Of a stretch of 64,000 nt of DNA, positions 16,184 through 24,234 are shown piece after piece. The translations under genes and the position numbers were made by a program. How positions within the stretch are numbered: position 1 is the stretch's first letter; every line of letters starts with the position of its first letter. Origin of the DNA: JAWLBM01 sp041687675 (lineage in GTDB: Bacteria > Pseudomonadota > Alphaproteobacteria > Rhizobiales > Pleomorphomonadaceae); contig JAWLBM010000008.1 of assembly GCA_041687675.1 (NCBI GenBank), forward strand, positions 66,612 to 130,611. The letters run 5' to 3'. The notes beneath the pieces are model-generated. The model was not told the origin of the DNA. It worked only from the letters and a program-made list of their open reading frames with translations, and did not search any database.

Positions 16184-16723
16184 TCAGGCGACCTTGACGT
16201 CGATCTTCTTCTCCGACGCCTTGGCCTCCGCCGATTTCGGCAGCTTCAGCGTCAGCACGCCGTTGGCCATGTCGGCCTCGATCCGGTCGCGGTCCACCCC
16301 GGGCGGCAGGGTGAAGGAGCGCGCGAAGGAGCCGTAGCGGCGCTCCGAGACATGGGTGCCCCGGTCGTCCTCCTCCTTGCTCTCGCTCTTCTCGCCGCGC
16401 AGCGTCAGCACGTCGCCGCTGAGCGTGACCTCGACGGACTTCGGGTCCATGCCCGGAAGCTCGGCGGTGATCCGCCAGCCGCCGTCGGCCTCGACGATAT
16501 CGACGGACGGGCTGAGGGAGAGCCGGCTCTCCAGCTTGGAGAGGATCTCCGGCTCGCGGGCGCGGAAGAAGGAGGGCACGCGGAAGACGTCGCGGGTGAA
16601 GTCCTCGAAGAGGTTGTCCATGTCGCGCCTGAGGTCGGCGAGGGACGGCCAGTCCCGCCGGGCCGGACCGGGCGCGCCGCCCTTGCTCTCCTGGACGGGA
16701 AGTCTGGTGGGTTCGTCTGCCAT
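16184..16723 (-). CDS. Small heat-shock protein, Hsp20/alpha-crystallin family
   Basis: A 179-residue holdase chaperone. After an extended N-terminal arm (about 70 residues, with LADLRRDMDNLFEDF) comes the alpha-crystallin domain, beginning near LSPSVDIVEADGGW and including ITAELPGMDPKSVEV, the RRYGSFARSFTLPPGVD block and the conserved ANGVLTLKLPK at its end. The ATG at 16721-16723 was preferred over one 6 nt upstream because GGAG lies 8 nt before it. It is divergent from the PAS-CBS-BON gene, with an FNR-like box in between, and precedes the host-attachment gene. Confidence 0.9.
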   Translation of the reverse strand: MADEPTRLPVQESKGGAPGPARRDWPSLADLRRDMDNLFEDFTRDVFRVPSFFRAREPEILSKLESRLSLSPSVDIVEADGGWRITAELPGMDPKSVEVTLSGDVLTLRGEKSESKEEDDRGTHVSERRYGSFARSFTLPPGVDRDRIEADMANGVLTLKLPKSAEAKASEKKIDVKVA

Positions 16724-16825
16724 GGCCATATCTCCATCGGAAACGATCCTGGAAAGGTCTCCGGAGAGGCGCGGGGCGCTTCTCCCCGGTGCCGCAACGG
16801 ATAGCGCCGCCGACGCATCCGGTCC

Positions 16826-16839
16826 TTGCTTCAGGTCAA
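16826..16839. promoter_or_regulatory. FNR/FixK-like box TTGCT-TCAG-GTCAA
   Basis: TTGCTTCAGGTCAA differs from TTGAY-N4-RTCAA only at the fourth base. It ends 61 nt before the PAS-CBS-BON start, nearly the same distance as the boxes before the cytochrome c and acsA genes, and lies 102 nt from the hsp20 start on the other side. Confidence 0.5.
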
Positions 16840-16900
16840 TGCCGGGGCCGATTGGCGGGCCTATTCTTGCTGATCGCATCGGGGGAAGGAGAGACGAGAG

Positions 16901-18145
16901 ATGACCGCCAGTGCCGATCTCACTCCCGCGGTCGCCCGCCTGTTCGACCGCATCGACGTCGAGGCGCGCGACGAGAGCCTGCGCGCGGCGTTCCGCTACT
17001 GGATGGACCGCCGCGCGGGTGAACTCTGCCCGTCGCTCGCTGCGCTGCAGCTCAACCAGATGGGGCCGGCCTCCGCGCCCGTCTTCGCCTTCCAGCGCGT
17101 CTCGCCCGGCAGTCCCGACTGGCGGCTGAGCTTCGCCGGCGACGAGGCGGCCGGATGGCTGCAGGTCGGCGAGGAGACACTGCTGTCGCGCATCGGCGAC
17201 CGCCGGGCGGCGGTGCGCCTTCGCCACCTGTTCGCGATGGCGACGGAGCAGGGCGAGCCGATCGTCGCCAGCTTCCACGCGGCCGAGGAGAAGGATGCGC
17301 CCTATGAGATCGTCGTGCTTCCGATCGCCTCGGACCACCGCCATCCGGACGGGGTGATGGGCGCGGTCCACCGCGCCGCGCCGCCGGCCGGAGCGGCGGC
17401 TGCCGTGAGGCGGGAGCCGGCCGCCCGCGCCCGGCGGGTGCCGCCGGACCCGCTCGCCTCCGACCTGATGTCGACGGACCTCGAGACGGTCAGGCCCGAC
17501 ACCCCGGTCGCCGAGGTCGTTCGCCGCCTGCTCGGCCGCGGCATCAGCGCCGTCCCGGTGGTGGAGGTGGACGGAACCCTCGCCGGCATCGTCAGCGAGG
17601 CCGACATCGTCGCCCGGGCGGGCGAGGACCCGGAGGCGAGCCCGTCCTGGTGGTCGGCCATGCTCAGGAGCGACACGGACCTTGCGAAGTCCTTCGTCCG
17701 CCTGCACGGCCGCACCGCCCGCGACGTGATGACGGCGGCGGTGGTCACCGTGGGCCGCGACGCCTCGCTGCGCGACCTCGTCCGCCGGATGGCGCACGAC
17801 CGGGTCCGCCGGGTGGTGGTGATCGATGGCGACCGGCCCGTCGGGATCGTCACCCGGACCGACGTCCTGAGGGCCCAGGCGGCCGAGGCGGACCTCGGGG
17901 AGGCGGGCGAGCCCGGCGCCGAGGACGGGCGCCTGCGCGAGACGCTGCTCGAGCGTCTCCGCGCCCAGCCCTGGTACCACCTGCCCGACCGCAACGTGGT
18001 GGTGATCGACGGCATCGCCTGCTTCTGGGGCCTCGTCCACAGCGAGGAGGAGCGCGATGCGCTGCGCGTCGCGGCCGAGGAGGTTCCCGGGATCCGCGGG
18101 GTGGAGATGAAGGTGGAGGTTGGCGCGATCTACCCGATCACCTGA
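16901..18145 (+). CDS. PAS-like / tandem CBS / BON domain fusion protein
   Basis: A 414-residue cytosolic protein made of three parts. Residues 1-150 resemble the PAS_5 domain (FRYWMDRRAGELCPSLAAL, then a beta-rich core). Residues 185-325 form a CBS pair (LASDLMSTDLETVRPDTPVAEV and ARDVMTAAVVTVGRDASL), which usually binds adenine nucleotides. Residues 340-414 look like a BON domain (LRETLLERLRAQPWY, VVVIDGIACFWGLVHSEEERDAL). CBS-BON proteins are common stress regulators, but a PAS_5 domain at the front is unusual. It is divergent from hsp20 and has an FNR-like box 61 nt upstream. Confidence 0.75.
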   Translation: MTASADLTPAVARLFDRIDVEARDESLRAAFRYWMDRRAGELCPSLAALQLNQMGPASAPVFAFQRVSPGSPDWRLSFAGDEAAGWLQVGEETLLSRIGDRRAAVRLRHLFAMATEQGEPIVASFHAAEEKDAPYEIVVLPIASDHRHPDGVMGAVHRAAPPAGAAAAVRREPAARARRVPPDPLASDLMSTDLETVRPDTPVAEVVRRLLGRGISAVPVVEVDGTLAGIVSEADIVARAGEDPEASPSWWSAMLRSDTDLAKSFVRLHGRTARDVMTAAVVTVGRDASLRDLVRRMAHDRVRRVVVIDGDRPVGIVTRTDVLRAQAAEADLGEAGEPGAEDGRLRETLLERLRAQPWYHLPDRNVVVIDGIACFWGLVHSEEERDALRVAAEEVPGIRGVEMKVEVGAIYPIT

Positions 18146-18267
18146 ACCGCCGGGGCGCTGCCGGCATTTTTCGGGTTCATGACGGCGGCGTACGGGGTTA
18201 GAAGAACCCTCCGCCCCGCCGCCGGCGTGCCGGCGCGGGGTCCCGCCGCAGACTGGATGGACCCGCG

Positions 18268-19311
18268 ATGACCTATCTTCCCGCCGAGACGCGCTACGAC
18301 GCCATGGACTACCGGCGCTGCGGGAGGAGCGGGCTGAAGCTGCCGGCGATCTCGCTCGGCCTCTGGCAGAACTTCGGCCACGACAAGCCGTTCGAGACCG
18401 CCCGCGCGATGTGCCGGACCGCCTTCGACCTCGGCATCACCCATTTTGACCTCGCCAACAACTACGGCCCGCCGCGCGGCTCGGCCGAGGAGACCTTCGG
18501 CGAGATCCTCGCCCGCGACTTCCGGCCCTTCCGCGACGAACTGGTGATCTCGACCAAGGCGGGCTACGGCATGTGGCCGGGACCCTACGGCGAATGGGGC
18601 AGCCGCAAGTACCTGCTCTCCTCGCTCGACCAGAGCCTGAGGCGCATGCGGCTCGACCATGTCGACATCTTCTACTCGCACCGCTTCGACCCGGAGACGC
18701 CGCTGGAGGAGACCATGGGCGCGCTCGACCGGGCGGTGCGCTCCGGCAAGGCGCTCTACGCCGGCATTTCGTCCTACAACTCGCGGCGCACCCGCGAGGC
18801 CGCGGCCATCCTACGCAGCCTCGGCACGCCCTGCCTCATCCACCAGCCGAGCTACTCGATGATCAACCGCTGGGTGGAGGACGACGGGCTTCTGGGCACC
18901 CTGGAGGAGGAGGGCATCGGCGCGATCGCCTTCTCGCCGCTGGCCCAGGGGATGCTGACCTCCAAGTACCTCTCCGGCGTTCCGGCCGACAGCCGTGCGG
19001 CGAAGGCCGGCTCGCTGAAGCCGCAGTTCATGACCGAGGCGAACTTCGCGAGGATCCGCGACCTCGACGCGATCGCCGCGCGGCGCGGCCAGTCGCTGGC
19101 GCAGATGGCGGTTGCCTGGGTGCTGCGCGGCGGCCGGGTGACCTCGGCGCTGATCGGCGCCAGCCGGCCCGAGCAGATCGAGGAGGCCGTCGGCGCGCTC
19201 GGGCGGGCGGACTTCACCGCGGAGGAACTCGCCGATATCGACCGCATCGCCGTCGACCTCGACGTCAATCTGTGGGCCCAGTCGGCGGAGCGGCCGGGTC
19301 CGTCGCGCTGA
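18268..19311 (+). CDS. mgrA: Aldo/keto reductase, MgrA/YghZ (L-glyceraldehyde 3-phosphate reductase) type
   Basis: A 347-residue NADPH-dependent reductase with a TIM-barrel fold. The catalytic tetrad is visible: Asp and Tyr in ITHFDLANNYGPPRGSAEE, Lys in VISTKAGYGMW, and His in IFYSHRFDP. The sequence PPRGSAEETFGEIL and the insertion MWPGPYGEWGSRKYL mark the MgrA/YghZ branch, which reduces L-glyceraldehyde 3-phosphate and detoxifies methylglyoxal. It is monocistronic, 122 nt after the PAS-CBS-BON gene. The branch call is good, but the in vivo substrate is not certain. Confidence 0.88.
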   Translation: MTYLPAETRYDAMDYRRCGRSGLKLPAISLGLWQNFGHDKPFETARAMCRTAFDLGITHFDLANNYGPPRGSAEETFGEILARDFRPFRDELVISTKAGYGMWPGPYGEWGSRKYLLSSLDQSLRRMRLDHVDIFYSHRFDPETPLEETMGALDRAVRSGKALYAGISSYNSRRTREAAAILRSLGTPCLIHQPSYSMINRWVEDDGLLGTLEEEGIGAIAFSPLAQGMLTSKYLSGVPADSRAAKAGSLKPQFMTEANFARIRDLDAIAARRGQSLAQMAVAWVLRGGRVTSALIGASRPEQIEEAVGALGRADFTAEELADIDRIAVDLDVNLWAQSAERPGPSR

Positions 19312-19332
19312 CGCGGGCCGTTGCCGGGCCGG

Positions 19333-19620
19333 TCAGTCCTGCTCCTCGTCCGAGCGCCGGTCGTCCGGGCCGCCCGGGCGCCCGCCCTCGGCCGCCTGGC
19401 GATAGGCCTCGGCCTCGGTCGTGTACGGCTTGCGGCCCTCCTCGGCCCGCTCCTCGGCATAGTCCTCGCTCTTGCGGAGTTCGTCGTCGTCATACTCGCG
19501 GCGGCCCTCCGGCGTCGGCGGCGGACCCTCGGCGACATGGGGCGGCGGCCGCTTGCCGGCCGGGGTCTTCTCGAGTTCGCGCGGATCCGGCGCGCCGTCC
19601 TTTTTCCGGTCGTCGGCCAT
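19333..19620 (-). CDS. Hypothetical charged, disordered protein
   Basis: A 95-residue protein that I do not recognise by family. It is almost entirely polar: KKDGAPDPRELEKTPAGKRPPPH, then DDDELRKSEDYAEERAEEGRK and a Gly/Pro/Asp-rich tail, with no hydrophobic core, so it should be intrinsically disordered. The start has GAGGGGC close by. It is divergent from the DUF3008 gene, another small hydrophilic stress-type protein, and a GGAACC motif upstream suggests, weakly, an ECF-type promoter. Confidence 0.55.
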   Translation of the reverse strand: MADDRKKDGAPDPRELEKTPAGKRPPPHVAEGPPPTPEGRREYDDDELRKSEDYAEERAEEGRKPYTTEAEAYRQAAEGGRPGGPDDRRSDEEQD

Positions 19621-19773
19621 GACAGCCCCTCCTCGTTGTCTTGCACGCCTGAACTATGCGCGGGCGGCCCATTGGTTCCGTCGGCGCGGAGGCGAACCAT
19701 TCGCCGGCGATGCGGGTTTCCGGAAAGGAGCGGGGCGCCGCCACCGGCGCCCCGGAATCGCGAGGAGACCGAC

Positions 19774-19965
19774 ATGCCCGCCAAGTCCAAGGCCCAGCAG
19801 AAGGCGGCCGGCGCCGCCCTGTCCGCCAAGCGCGGCGAAACCAAGGTCAGCGACCTCCAGGGCGCCGCGAAGTCCATGTACGAGTCCATGGACGAGAAGG
19901 AGCTGCACGACATGGCGGCGACCAAGCGCAAGGGCAAGCCCGAGCACGCCTCGAAGGAGGACTGA
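19774..19965 (+). CDS. DUF3008 family small protein
   Basis: A 63-residue basic protein matching the DUF3008 family: PAKSKAQQKAAGAALSAKRG, then a KSMYESMDEKELHDMA helix and the end TKRKGKPEH. The Met-Tyr-x-Ser-Met and ELxxMA pattern is characteristic. These proteins are abundant in stationary phase in alphaproteobacteria, and their function is unknown. GAGGAG stands 7 nt before the start. It ends 5 nt from the convergent stop of the EEP-family gene. A weak ECF-like promoter (CGAAC, 17 nt, GGTT) is at 19693-19718. Confidence 0.82.
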   Translation: MPAKSKAQQKAAGAALSAKRGETKVSDLQGAAKSMYESMDEKELHDMAATKRKGKPEHASKED

Positions 19966-19970
19966 CCGCG

Positions 19971-20684
19971 TCAGCCCGCCGCCGGGTCGAGGTCCACCAC
20001 CAGCGGCAGGTGGTCGGACGCGATCCCGGCGCTCCGGTCGACGAAGCTCGCCCGCAGCGCGGCGGCCGGCGCGCAATAGAGCCGGTCCAGCCTGAACACC
20101 GGCAGCCGCGCCGGGAAGCTGCGATGGATGGCGACCGCCGGGTAGACGGACCGCAGGGTGGTCGCCACCGGCTCCGGCCAGATCCAGTCGTTGAAGTCGC
20201 CGAGGGCGATGCGCAGCGGTGCGCGCGAGGCCTGCGCCAGCGCCTTCAGCCGCAGCGCCTGCCGCCGCCGCTCCCAGATGTCCAGCCCGAAGTGCACCGA
20301 GATCACGTGGATGTCGCCCGAGGGCGAGCGGATTGTGGCCTCGATGGCGGCCCGCGGCTCGCGGCGGCGGACCGATATGTCGTGCAGCCGGCAGCCCTCG
20401 ATCGGCCAGCGGCTGATCAGCACGTGGCCGTAGTCCCCGTCCGGCGAGCGCACGGTGCAGGCCTCGGCGACGTTGCCGCCGAGCGCCCCGGCGAGCCGGT
20501 CGAGCGGCCGCTCCCCGGGCGCCTCGCCGCGGGAGTCGACCTCCTGGAGGGAGACGATGTCCGGGTCGTGGCGGCGCACCGCCTCCAGCACCCGGTCGAG
20601 GTCGTAGCGGCCGTCGAGGCCGACGGCGCCATGGATGTTCCAGCTCATCAGCCGGACGGGCCCGGCGCGCGGTCGACCGCTCAC
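19971..20684 (-). CDS. Endonuclease/exonuclease/phosphatase (EEP) family protein
   Basis: A 237-residue protein with the EEP fold and its catalytic motifs: MSWNIHGAVG, the metal-binding glutamate in SLQEVDSR, GDFNDW, and the final SDHLPLVVDLD. Members are phosphodiesterases acting on DNA, phosphoinositides or lipids. The GTG start overlaps the stop of the phospholipase D-VTT gene (GTGA), so the two are translationally coupled and probably work on one pathway, most likely membrane lipids. No signal peptide is present. Confidence 0.85.
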   Translation of the reverse strand: MSGRPRAGPVRLMSWNIHGAVGLDGRYDLDRVLEAVRRHDPDIVSLQEVDSRGEAPGERPLDRLAGALGGNVAEACTVRSPDGDYGHVLISRWPIEGCRLHDISVRRREPRAAIEATIRSPSGDIHVISVHFGLDIWERRRQALRLKALAQASRAPLRIALGDFNDWIWPEPVATTLRSVYPAVAIHRSFPARLPVFRLDRLYCAPAAALRASFVDRSAGIASDHLPLVVDLDPAAG

Positions 20685-22939
20685 CCGTTGCGCCCGCGGG
20701 CGCGGGCCCTCGCGCGCATCCGCCGCACCAGGGCGTGGAACCCGAAGGAGAGGGCGATCCAGCCGGCCACGAGGAGGGCGATCCGGGCGATGCCGGCCGG
20801 GGTCGGGTCGCGGAGGAGCTGCAGCAGGTTTTCGCCGAGGCTCGACATCACCGCGATTCCGGGCGCAAGGCCGAGGGCGGTGCCGATCAGGTAGTCCGCG
20901 AGCGGGATCCGGCTCGCCCCGGCGACGAGGTTGACGAAGGTGAACGGGGCGACCGGGACGAGGCGGATGGTCGCCACCGCGATCACCCCGTGGTCGGAGA
21001 TCGCCTGCCGGATGCGGTTGATCCGCGGCCCCATCACCCGGCGCAGCGGCCGCGCCCCCACCAGCCACCCGATGGCGTAGGTGGCGAGGGCGCTCGCCAT
21101 CGCTCCCGCCGAGGCATAGAGGATGCCCGGCCAGAGGCCGAAGGCGGCCGCCGTCCCGGCGATCAGCACCGTCACCGGGAACACCACCAGCCCTCCCAGC
21201 ACGAAGACGAGCACGGTGAGCGGCAGCCCGAAGGCGCCCTGGTCGAGCCGGCCGAGCTGGTCGGCGACCAGCGCCGGATCGGTCATGGCGGCGAGCGGCG
21301 TGTAGCGCCAGGCGAGCAGCAGCGCCACGCCCGCGAGCAGGGCGGCCCCGGCCGCCAGCCAGCGCCGCAGCCGGCGGGGGCTGGTGTGGCCGCCGTCGAA
21401 GTCCGACAGGAAGTCCGTCCTCAGGATCGGCCGCGGCGGGTCGGCGATCGCCTCGATGCCGGCCGGCGGATCCTCCGCGCCGAGGGCGCCGTCGTCGATG
21501 TCGGCGAGCCCGCGGCCCGGGCGGGTGCAGCTTCGGGCGGCCTCGAGGATGGAGCCGGTGCGCCGCAGCGCGGCGGCGATGTCGGCGGGATCGGCGCCGC
21601 AGTGCTCGGCGAGGAAGCGGTCGCGGACGGCGGCGATCGCCCGCCGCTCCTCCGTCGTCGTCGCCTCGACGGCGAGGTCGCACTCGCTGTCCGCACCGAG
21701 CGAGCGGTTGCAAAGGTTGGCCGAGCCGACGCGCAGGATGCGGTCGTCGACGATCATCACCTTGGCGTGGACCATCACCTCCGTCCGCTCCGGGCCGCTG
21801 CCGACGAAGGGATGCGCCAGCCACACCCGGTCGTCGAGGCCGGCCGCCCGGATCATCGCCATGAAGCGGATGCGCCCGGCGAGCATGGTCCGGTGCTCGA
21901 ACCAGGTGTGGTGGGTCCTCGGGCAGACCAGCAGCACCTCCAGCTCCGGCCGCGCCCGCATCCGCTCGATCAGCCGGTCGGCCAACGAGGCAGCGGTGAG
22001 AAACTGGTTCTCCACGTAGATGCAGCGTTCCGCCGCGTCGATCATGGCCTCGAACAGCCGCTCGACCTCGTTCACCATCGCCGAGCCGCTGCCGCCGGGG
22101 ACCGTTCGGGCGATGCCGATGCGGACGTCCCGGAAGTCCGGCGCGAGGCCCTCGGGCCAGCGGTCGCCCCCGACGGGCGGCGCCGGCGGTATGTCCTCGA
22201 GGGCCGCGGCCGCCCAGCGGGCCCGGGCGAGATCCCCGAGGGCGCGGGCGGCGTCGCCGTCGATCACCATCTGCACGTCGTGGAACGGCCGGTAGCCGGC
22301 GCCCGCCGGGTCGCGGCGCATGGGGTTCGACGGCCGGTGGCCGGGTTCGTCCCAGCGGCGGATCGTGAGGTCGAGGCCGCCGGCGAAGGCGACCGCGTCG
22401 TCGACCACCACGACCTTCTGGTGCTGGGCGGAGCCGACGGGGAGCACGTCGTCGAGACAGACGTCGATCTCGGGGACCGTGGCCCACTGCAGCCCGATCG
22501 CATGGACGAACTCGCGCTCCAGCGCGAAGAGGAGCGAGTAGTCCCACAGCAGGATCCGCACCGAGATGCGCGGGCGCCGCCGGACCACCTCCGCGAGGAA
22601 TTCCCCGAGCGTCTCCGGCAGGTCGTCGCCTGTTCGCCCGTCGGGGCCGACCAGCCGGGTCCGGCTGTCGACGTCCCAGCCGATGATGGTGACCGCGTGT
22701 TCCGCCTCGGCCATCGCCCGGCGGACGGCGGCGAAATAGGCCGCGGCGTCGACCAGCACGGTGGCGCGCCCCGCGTGCTCGAGAGTCCAGACGGTATCGC
22801 CGGGCCGCAGCAGCGCGGTCGGTCCCGCCCCGCCGTCCCGCGCGACGTCGCCGTCCGCCGTCATGTCTGTCGCGTCCATGCCCGTCGCGCGCCCCGTCGT
22901 CTGGTCACCGTCCACCGTGAACAAACCTCCGGCGGCCAT
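20681..22939 (-). CDS. Phospholipase D-like / VTT (TVP38, DedA-type) fusion protein
   Basis: A 752-residue fusion. Residues 40-490 form a two-lobed phospholipase D domain with both HKD motifs intact (HQKVVVVD and HAKVMIVD), followed by GSANLCNRSLG. After a linker, residues 515-745 are a membrane-embedded VTT/DedA-like domain with a first helix (LAAGAALLAGVALLLAW), the re-entrant FPVTVLIAGTAAAFGLWPG region and RLVPVAPFTFVNLVAGASRI. It would cleave or transfer phospholipid head groups at the inner membrane, possibly with lipid scrambling by the VTT part. Several N-terminal ATGs are possible. It lies 36 nt after topoisomerase IB in one operon. Confidence 0.85.
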   Translation of the reverse strand: MAAGGLFTVDGDQTTGRATGMDATDMTADGDVARDGGAGPTALLRPGDTVWTLEHAGRATVLVDAAAYFAAVRRAMAEAEHAVTIIGWDVDSRTRLVGPDGRTGDDLPETLGEFLAEVVRRRPRISVRILLWDYSLLFALEREFVHAIGLQWATVPEIDVCLDDVLPVGSAQHQKVVVVDDAVAFAGGLDLTIRRWDEPGHRPSNPMRRDPAGAGYRPFHDVQMVIDGDAARALGDLARARWAAAALEDIPPAPPVGGDRWPEGLAPDFRDVRIGIARTVPGGSGSAMVNEVERLFEAMIDAAERCIYVENQFLTAASLADRLIERMRARPELEVLLVCPRTHHTWFEHRTMLAGRIRFMAMIRAAGLDDRVWLAHPFVGSGPERTEVMVHAKVMIVDDRILRVGSANLCNRSLGADSECDLAVEATTTEERRAIAAVRDRFLAEHCGADPADIAAALRRTGSILEAARSCTRPGRGLADIDDGALGAEDPPAGIEAIADPPRPILRTDFLSDFDGGHTSPRRLRRWLAAGAALLAGVALLLAWRYTPLAAMTDPALVADQLGRLDQGAFGLPLTVLVFVLGGLVVFPVTVLIAGTAAAFGLWPGILYASAGAMASALATYAIGWLVGARPLRRVMGPRINRIRQAISDHGVIAVATIRLVPVAPFTFVNLVAGASRIPLADYLIGTALGLAPGIAVMSSLGENLLQLLRDPTPAGIARIALLVAGWIALSFGFHALVRRMRARARARGRNG

Positions 22940-22975
22940 TCTGGTTCGAAAGCTGCGCCGATGCGACCCCCCGGC

Positions 22976-24091
22976 TCAGGTCTTCACGTGGGCCGGCTTG
23001 CGGCCGGGGGCGGCGCGGGCGCGGACGAGGCGGTTGAGCGCGTTCTCGATCCGCTCCCGCTCGCCGTCGCGCCGGGAGGTGAGCCAGCTTTGCCGAAGCG
23101 AGCCGTCGACGAACCCGTCGACCACCACCCGGTGGACATAGCTCTTGCGCACCACCGCCGGCGTGTTGGAAAGGTGCTTCGACACCTCCGCCATCACGGT
23201 GGCCAACTGCTTGCGCCGTCGGCTCTCGCTCGGCGCCGGCTCCATCCCGACGAGCCGCTCGGCGGCGGCGGCGCTGGCGGCCAGCATCCTGAGGTCCTTC
23301 GCCGAGATCGGCCGGCCGGCGACGCGGCGGAGATACGTGTTCACGTCGGCGGCGCTGATGCGGTGGGGCCGCCCCGAGGCGTCGCAATACTGGAGCAGGC
23401 GTCGGCCGGGAAGCTTGGCCATCCGCTTGAGCGCCCGGGCGAGGCGCGGGTCGCGGATCGCGCAGGCGATGGACTTGCCGCCCTTGCCGGTGAAGGTGAG
23501 CCGCACCGCGTCGCCGGTCACGGTGACGTCCTTCTTGAGGAGGGTGGAGGCGCCGCGGCTGCCGCTCGAGCGCAGGTAGGCCTCGCAGCCGACGCGGATC
23601 GCGCCGGCGTCGATCAGCGCCACCGCCGCCGCGGCCGCCTTGGTCCGGCTCATCCGGCTGTCGGCGAGGTCGCGGGCGACGGACCGGCGCAGCCGCGGCA
23701 GGCAGGCGAGCACCATGGCGAGGTGGTCCTGCTTGTCGGCCTCGCGCACCTGCTCCCACTCCGGATGGTAGCGATACTGCAGCCGGCCCTTGTCGTCGCG
23801 CCCGACCGCCTGGATGTGGGCCCTCGGGTCGGCGGCAATCCGCACGTCGTGGTAGGCGGGCGGAATGGCGAGCCTGCGGATGCGCTCGAGTGTCTCCCGG
23901 TCTGTGACCGGCCGCCCGTCGGCGTGGTGGAAGGAGAAGCCGCGGCCGCGCCGGCGGCGCTCGATCGCCAGGCTCTTCGCCTCGACATGATGGAGGTCGC
24001 CGTCCGAGCCGGCTGGGGGCCTTTCCTTTCCGGATCCGCGGGCGGACGTCGTCTTCGATCCGGCGCGGCCGGGCGGGCGGGGTGCTGTCAT
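22976..24091 (-). CDS. DNA topoisomerase IB (poxvirus type)
   Basis: A 371-residue topoisomerase of the small bacterial IB family, which relaxes supercoils without ATP. The catalytic domain includes IRDPRLARALKRM (the active-site arginine region), ISAADVNTYLRRVAGRPISAKDLR and the nucleophile Y318 in RKSYVHRVVVDGF. The N-terminal binding domain has the usual IPPAYHDVRI...HIQAVGRDDKGRLQYRYHP pattern. The ATG at 24089-24091 begins a basic tail (TAPRPPGRAGSKTT). It heads an operon with the PLD-VTT and EEP genes. A possible ECF promoter ends just before this start. Confidence 0.92.
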   Translation of the reverse strand: MTAPRPPGRAGSKTTSARGSGKERPPAGSDGDLHHVEAKSLAIERRRRGRGFSFHHADGRPVTDRETLERIRRLAIPPAYHDVRIAADPRAHIQAVGRDDKGRLQYRYHPEWEQVREADKQDHLAMVLACLPRLRRSVARDLADSRMSRTKAAAAAVALIDAGAIRVGCEAYLRSSGSRGASTLLKKDVTVTGDAVRLTFTGKGGKSIACAIRDPRLARALKRMAKLPGRRLLQYCDASGRPHRISAADVNTYLRRVAGRPISAKDLRMLAASAAAAERLVGMEPAPSESRRRKQLATVMAEVSKHLSNTPAVVRKSYVHRVVVDGFVDGSLRQSWLTSRRDGERERIENALNRLVRARAAPGRKPAHVKT

Positions 24092-24100
24092 GACGGCATC

Positions 24101-24125
24101 AACTGCAAAGTCGCCGGGTCGTTCC
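24101..24125 (-). promoter_or_regulatory. EcfG-like promoter before topoisomerase IB
   Basis: On the minus strand GGAAC (24125-24121) and AGTT (24104-24101) are 16 nt apart. This fits the general-stress sigma factor pattern GGAAC-N18-19-TT of alphaproteobacteria. The ATG is only 10 nt beyond, so the message would have almost no leader. Confidence 0.45.
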
Positions 24126-24234
24126 CGCGGCGGATCGGAGGCGGAAAGCTCCGCTGGCGTCCGCCTCGCGCGGGGTATATGTATCTGCCGCCGCAGGTCT
24201 TCCGGCCGCGGCGCCACGGGAGTCGACGGGACGG

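Noticed and set aside
19655..19679. GGAACC ... AGTT as an EcfG promoter for the 95-residue disordered protein
   Set aside because: The gap is 19 nt to AGTT, 2-3 nt too long for the GGAAC-N18-19-TT rule.
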